Shown: in pieces, positions 61,976 through 64,000 of the stretch
Layout: every line of letters begins with the position of its first letter
Position numbering within the stretch: the first letter of the stretch is position 1
Source of the DNA: Mycobacterium asiaticum
GTDB taxonomy: Bacteria > Actinomycetota > Actinomycetes > Mycobacteriales > Mycobacteriaceae
DNA: 64,000 bases
Assembly (NCBI RefSeq): GCF_001673315.1
Contig: NZ_LZLQ01000154.1
Location: 1-64,000, forward strand
Direction of reading: 5' to 3'
Translations under genes and position numbers: made by a program
The notes under the pieces: model-generated
What the model was told of the DNA's origin: nothing
Database searches by the model: none
What the model saw: only the letters and a program-made list of their open reading frames with translations

Positions 61976-63136
61976 ATGGGCAGTGCCGTCAAATACCAGC
62001 GCACTCTCTTCGAACCCGAGCACGATCTGTTCCGCGAGTCCTATCGCGCGTTCCTCGACCGGCACGTCGCGCCGTACCACGAGGAGTGGGAGCAGGCCAA
62101 GATCGTCGACCGCGGGGTTTGGCTCGAGGCGGGCAAACAGGGCTTCCTGGGCATGGCGGTGCCAGAGGAGTACGGCGGCGGTGGCAATCCCGACTTCCGC
62201 TACAACACGATCGTCACCGAGGAGACCACCCGGGGCCGCTACAGCGGTATCGGGTTCGGCCTGCACAACGACATCATCGCGCCCTACCTGCTGCACCTGG
62301 CCACCGAGGAGCAGAAGCAGCGGTGGTTGCCGAAGTTCTGCTCCGGTGAGTTGATCACCGCGATCGCGATGACTGAGCCCGGCACCGGTAGCGACCTGCA
62401 GGGCATCAAGACCCGCGCGGTCAAAGAGGGCGACCACTACGTGCTGAACGGGTCAAAGACGTTCATCACCAATGGAATCAACTCAGACCTGGTGATTGTG
62501 GTGGCCCAGACCGATCCCGAAAAGGGTGCGCAGGGCTTCAGTCTGCTGGTCGTCGAGCGCGGCATGGAGGGCTTCGAGCGCGGCCGCCATCTGAACAAGA
62601 TCGGCCTGGACGCGCAGGACACCGCTGAACTGTCGTTTACGGATGTGAAGGTGCCGGCTGAGAACCTCCTCGGCGAGGAGGGCATGGGTTTCATCTACCT
62701 GATGCAGAACCTGCCGCAGGAGCGGATCAACATCGCTGTGATGGCCGCAACCGCAATGGAATCCGTGCTGGAAGAGACCATTCAGTACACCAAGGAACGC
62801 AAGGCTTTCGGCAAGCCGATCGGCAACTTCCAGAACACCCGGTTCCTGCTGGCGGAATTGGCCACCGAGGCCACCGTGGTTCGAATCATGGTGGACAACT
62901 TCCTTGCCTTGCACCTGGACGGGAAACTGACGGCTGAACAGGCCGCCATGGCCAAGTGGTACTCCACCGAGAAGCAGGTGCACCTGATCGATCGCTGCCT
63001 GCAGCTGCACGGCGGCTATGGCTACATGCGCGAATACAACGTTGCCCGTGCCTATCTCGACGCGCGGGTGCAGACCATCTACGGTGGCACGACCGAGATC
63101 ATGAAGGAGATCATCGGCCGCACGCTGGGTGTCTAG
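61976..63136 (+). CDS. fadE20: Acyl-CoA dehydrogenase FadE20
   Basis: A 386-residue acyl-CoA dehydrogenase of the long-chain/isovaleryl type, same length as M. tuberculosis FadE20. MTEPGTGSDLQGIKT and FITNGINSD are FAD and acyl site motifs. The end has IYGGTTEI, not EGGT, but LPQERI in the helix G region supplies the likely catalytic Glu, as in long-chain and isovaleryl dehydrogenases. The RBS is GGAGG ten bases upstream. The palindrome above suggests repression by a TetR-type regulator. It converges with the TerC gene, one base apart. Confidence 0.96.
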   Translation: MGSAVKYQRTLFEPEHDLFRESYRAFLDRHVAPYHEEWEQAKIVDRGVWLEAGKQGFLGMAVPEEYGGGGNPDFRYNTIVTEETTRGRYSGIGFGLHNDIIAPYLLHLATEEQKQRWLPKFCSGELITAIAMTEPGTGSDLQGIKTRAVKEGDHYVLNGSKTFITNGINSDLVIVVAQTDPEKGAQGFSLLVVERGMEGFERGRHLNKIGLDAQDTAELSFTDVKVPAENLLGEEGMGFIYLMQNLPQERINIAVMAATAMESVLEETIQYTKERKAFGKPIGNFQNTRFLLAELATEATVVRIMVDNFLALHLDGKLTAEQAAMAKWYSTEKQVHLIDRCLQLHGGYGYMREYNVARAYLDARVQTIYGGTTEIMKEIIGRTLGV

Positions 63137-63137
63137 C

Positions 63138-64000
63138 TCACCCCTGCGCGTCGTGTGCTTCGTGCGCGCATTGCAGTAGCGTCGCGAGCTCCTGGTCCTG
63201 CCTGATCTCAGCGCTGTACTTCGTTGGGAGCGAATCGATTTCGCGTTCGACCTGGAGCAGCGCCGCGTACATGTGGTGTCGCTGGTCGGGGTGAACCGGC
63301 TGGGGTAGGTCGTCGAACAGGTTCAGGTATTCCTCTGCGTGCCGGCGGGCCCGGGCGGCGAGGTTCAGGGTGCGTCCCCGTGCTGAATACAGCGATATGA
63401 GCGTCGTGAGCCCCAGGACCGCGACGATCACCAACAACGACGCCGTGATGCCGATCTCCACCACCGGAACCGGCTGGCCGTGGTTGATGAACGGAAGGTT
63501 GTTGTCGTGCAGTGCTTCCAGGATCAACTTCACGCCGATGAAACCGAGAATCACGGCCAGGCCGTAGGACAGATAAATGAGCCGGTCCAGCAGGTTGTCA
63601 ATCAAGAAGTACAACTGGCGAAGACCTAACAAGGAGAACGCGGTGGCCGCGAAGACCAGGTAGACGTTCTGCGTCAGCCCGAACATCGCCGGCACTGAGT
63701 CGAAGGCGAACAACAGGTCGGTTCCACCGACGGCGATCATCACCAGCAGCAGGGGAGTCATCACCCGTTTGCCGTCCTCGACGGTGAACAGCCGGTCGCC
63801 GTTGTAGTGCGTGGAGGTGTGCAGGAATCGGTTCGCCAGTCGGATGACGACGTTGTCCGCGTTACCTTCTTCTGCCTCTGCGGGTTTGGCCAATTTGCCG
63901 GCCATGAACAACAGCAACAGGCCGAACAGATAGAACGCGGAGTTGTAGGTGCTGAGCAGGGCGGCACCGAGCACGATGAACACCGTTCGCGCGACCAGCG
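63138..64000 (-). CDS. TerC-family membrane protein, C-terminal part
   Basis: This TerC-type (tellurium resistance C/Alx family) multipass membrane protein is cut by the right edge; 287 residues are seen. Membrane helices are separated by GTDLLFAFDSVPAMFGLTQNVYLVF, the conserved acidic family core, and KLILEALHDNNLPFINHG. The C-terminal 80 residues are cytoplasmic with a helical EREIDSLP region. TerC/Alx proteins act in manganese homeostasis and envelope metal supply. It is the counterpart of Rv2723. The 5' part lies outside; no start codon is claimed. Confidence 0.9.
   Translation of the reverse strand, partial: LVARTVFIVLGAALLSTYNSAFYLFGLLLLFMAGKLAKPAEAEEGNADNVVIRLANRFLHTSTHYNGDRLFTVEDGKRVMTPLLLVMIAVGGTDLLFAFDSVPAMFGLTQNVYLVFAATAFSLLGLRQLYFLIDNLLDRLIYLSYGLAVILGFIGVKLILEALHDNNLPFINHGQPVPVVEIGITASLLVIVAVLGLTTLISLYSARGRTLNLAARARRHAEEYLNLFDDLPQPVHPDQRHHMYAALLQVEREIDSLPTKYSAEIRQDQELATLLQCAHEAHDAQG

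Overview
This window is high-GC mycobacterial chromosome, and gene content points to a non-tuberculous, probably slow-growing species. The backbone follows the Mycobacterium tuberculosis block Rv2786c to Rv2723 almost gene for gene (ribF, rpsO, lppU, gpsI, pepR ... miaA, dapF, hflX, fadE20, TerC). PE and PPE genes, a clgR-pspA-pspM stress operon, a mycobacterial SOS box and a mycofactocin-type SDR support the genus. It is not the tuberculosis complex: recA has no intein, PE_PGRS47, pspN, aldR and the vapBC pairs of that block are missing, and several cassettes are added. I worked from sequence and memory of the families; no database was searched.

Layout. 1-6.5 kb: end of ribF (its 5' side replaced by a foldback of itself at the window edge), rpsO, a lipoprotein, PNPase, a zinc protease and a nitronate monooxygenase. 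6.5-14.2 kb: alanine dehydrogenase without its usual divergent regulator, a SRPBCC protein, a tight operon of a ferritin-like 'metal-dependent hydrolase', an EphD-like hydrolase-SDR fusion and a ferredoxin-type reductase, then a large GNAT-linker-epoxide hydrolase fusion on the other strand. 14.3-17 kb: dapB operon and a divergent DUF1398/MarR pair. 17.1-28.5 kb: lipid-related accessory block (thioesterase, acyl-CoA ligase, PE/PPE pair, single-chain acyl-CoA carboxylase, a small secreted Gly/Cys-rich protein, SDR, two acyl-CoA dehydrogenases). 28.5-40 kb: dienelactone hydrolase, thyA-dfrA, a DivIVA-like protein, a YcaQ-like protein carrying a duplicated 60-bp repeat, an orphan type I methyltransferase (hsdS-hsdM without hsdR), a choloylglycine-hydrolase-like enzyme, thyX, dapA and RNase J. 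40-50 kb: methyltransferase/SDR/monooxygenase operon, ftsK, argA, pgsA3, clgR-pspA-pspM, ephG and a glycosyltransferase. 50-64 kb: FhuF-like iron-sulfur protein, recA-recX, miaB, membrane proteins, miaA, dapF, hflX, fadE20 and a TerC-family protein cut by the window edge.

How the genes work together. Three diaminopimelate/lysine genes (dapA, dapB, dapF), both thymidylate synthases (thyA, thyX) plus dfrA, RNA turnover (PNPase and RNase J), tRNA A37 modification (miaA, miaB), and DNA repair (recA-recX with SOS box and a LexA-independent promoter) make up the housekeeping core. The accessory part is rich in acyl-CoA and epoxide/oxidation chemistry. Short tandem repeats sit in or next to genes at six places (1.5, 13.4, 31.6, 48.4, 50.4 and 56.5 kb), and a long palindrome follows ftsK. 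The most unusual points are the GNAT-epoxide hydrolase fusion, the putative diiron/reductase operon, the repeat-bearing YcaQ protein and the edge foldback.
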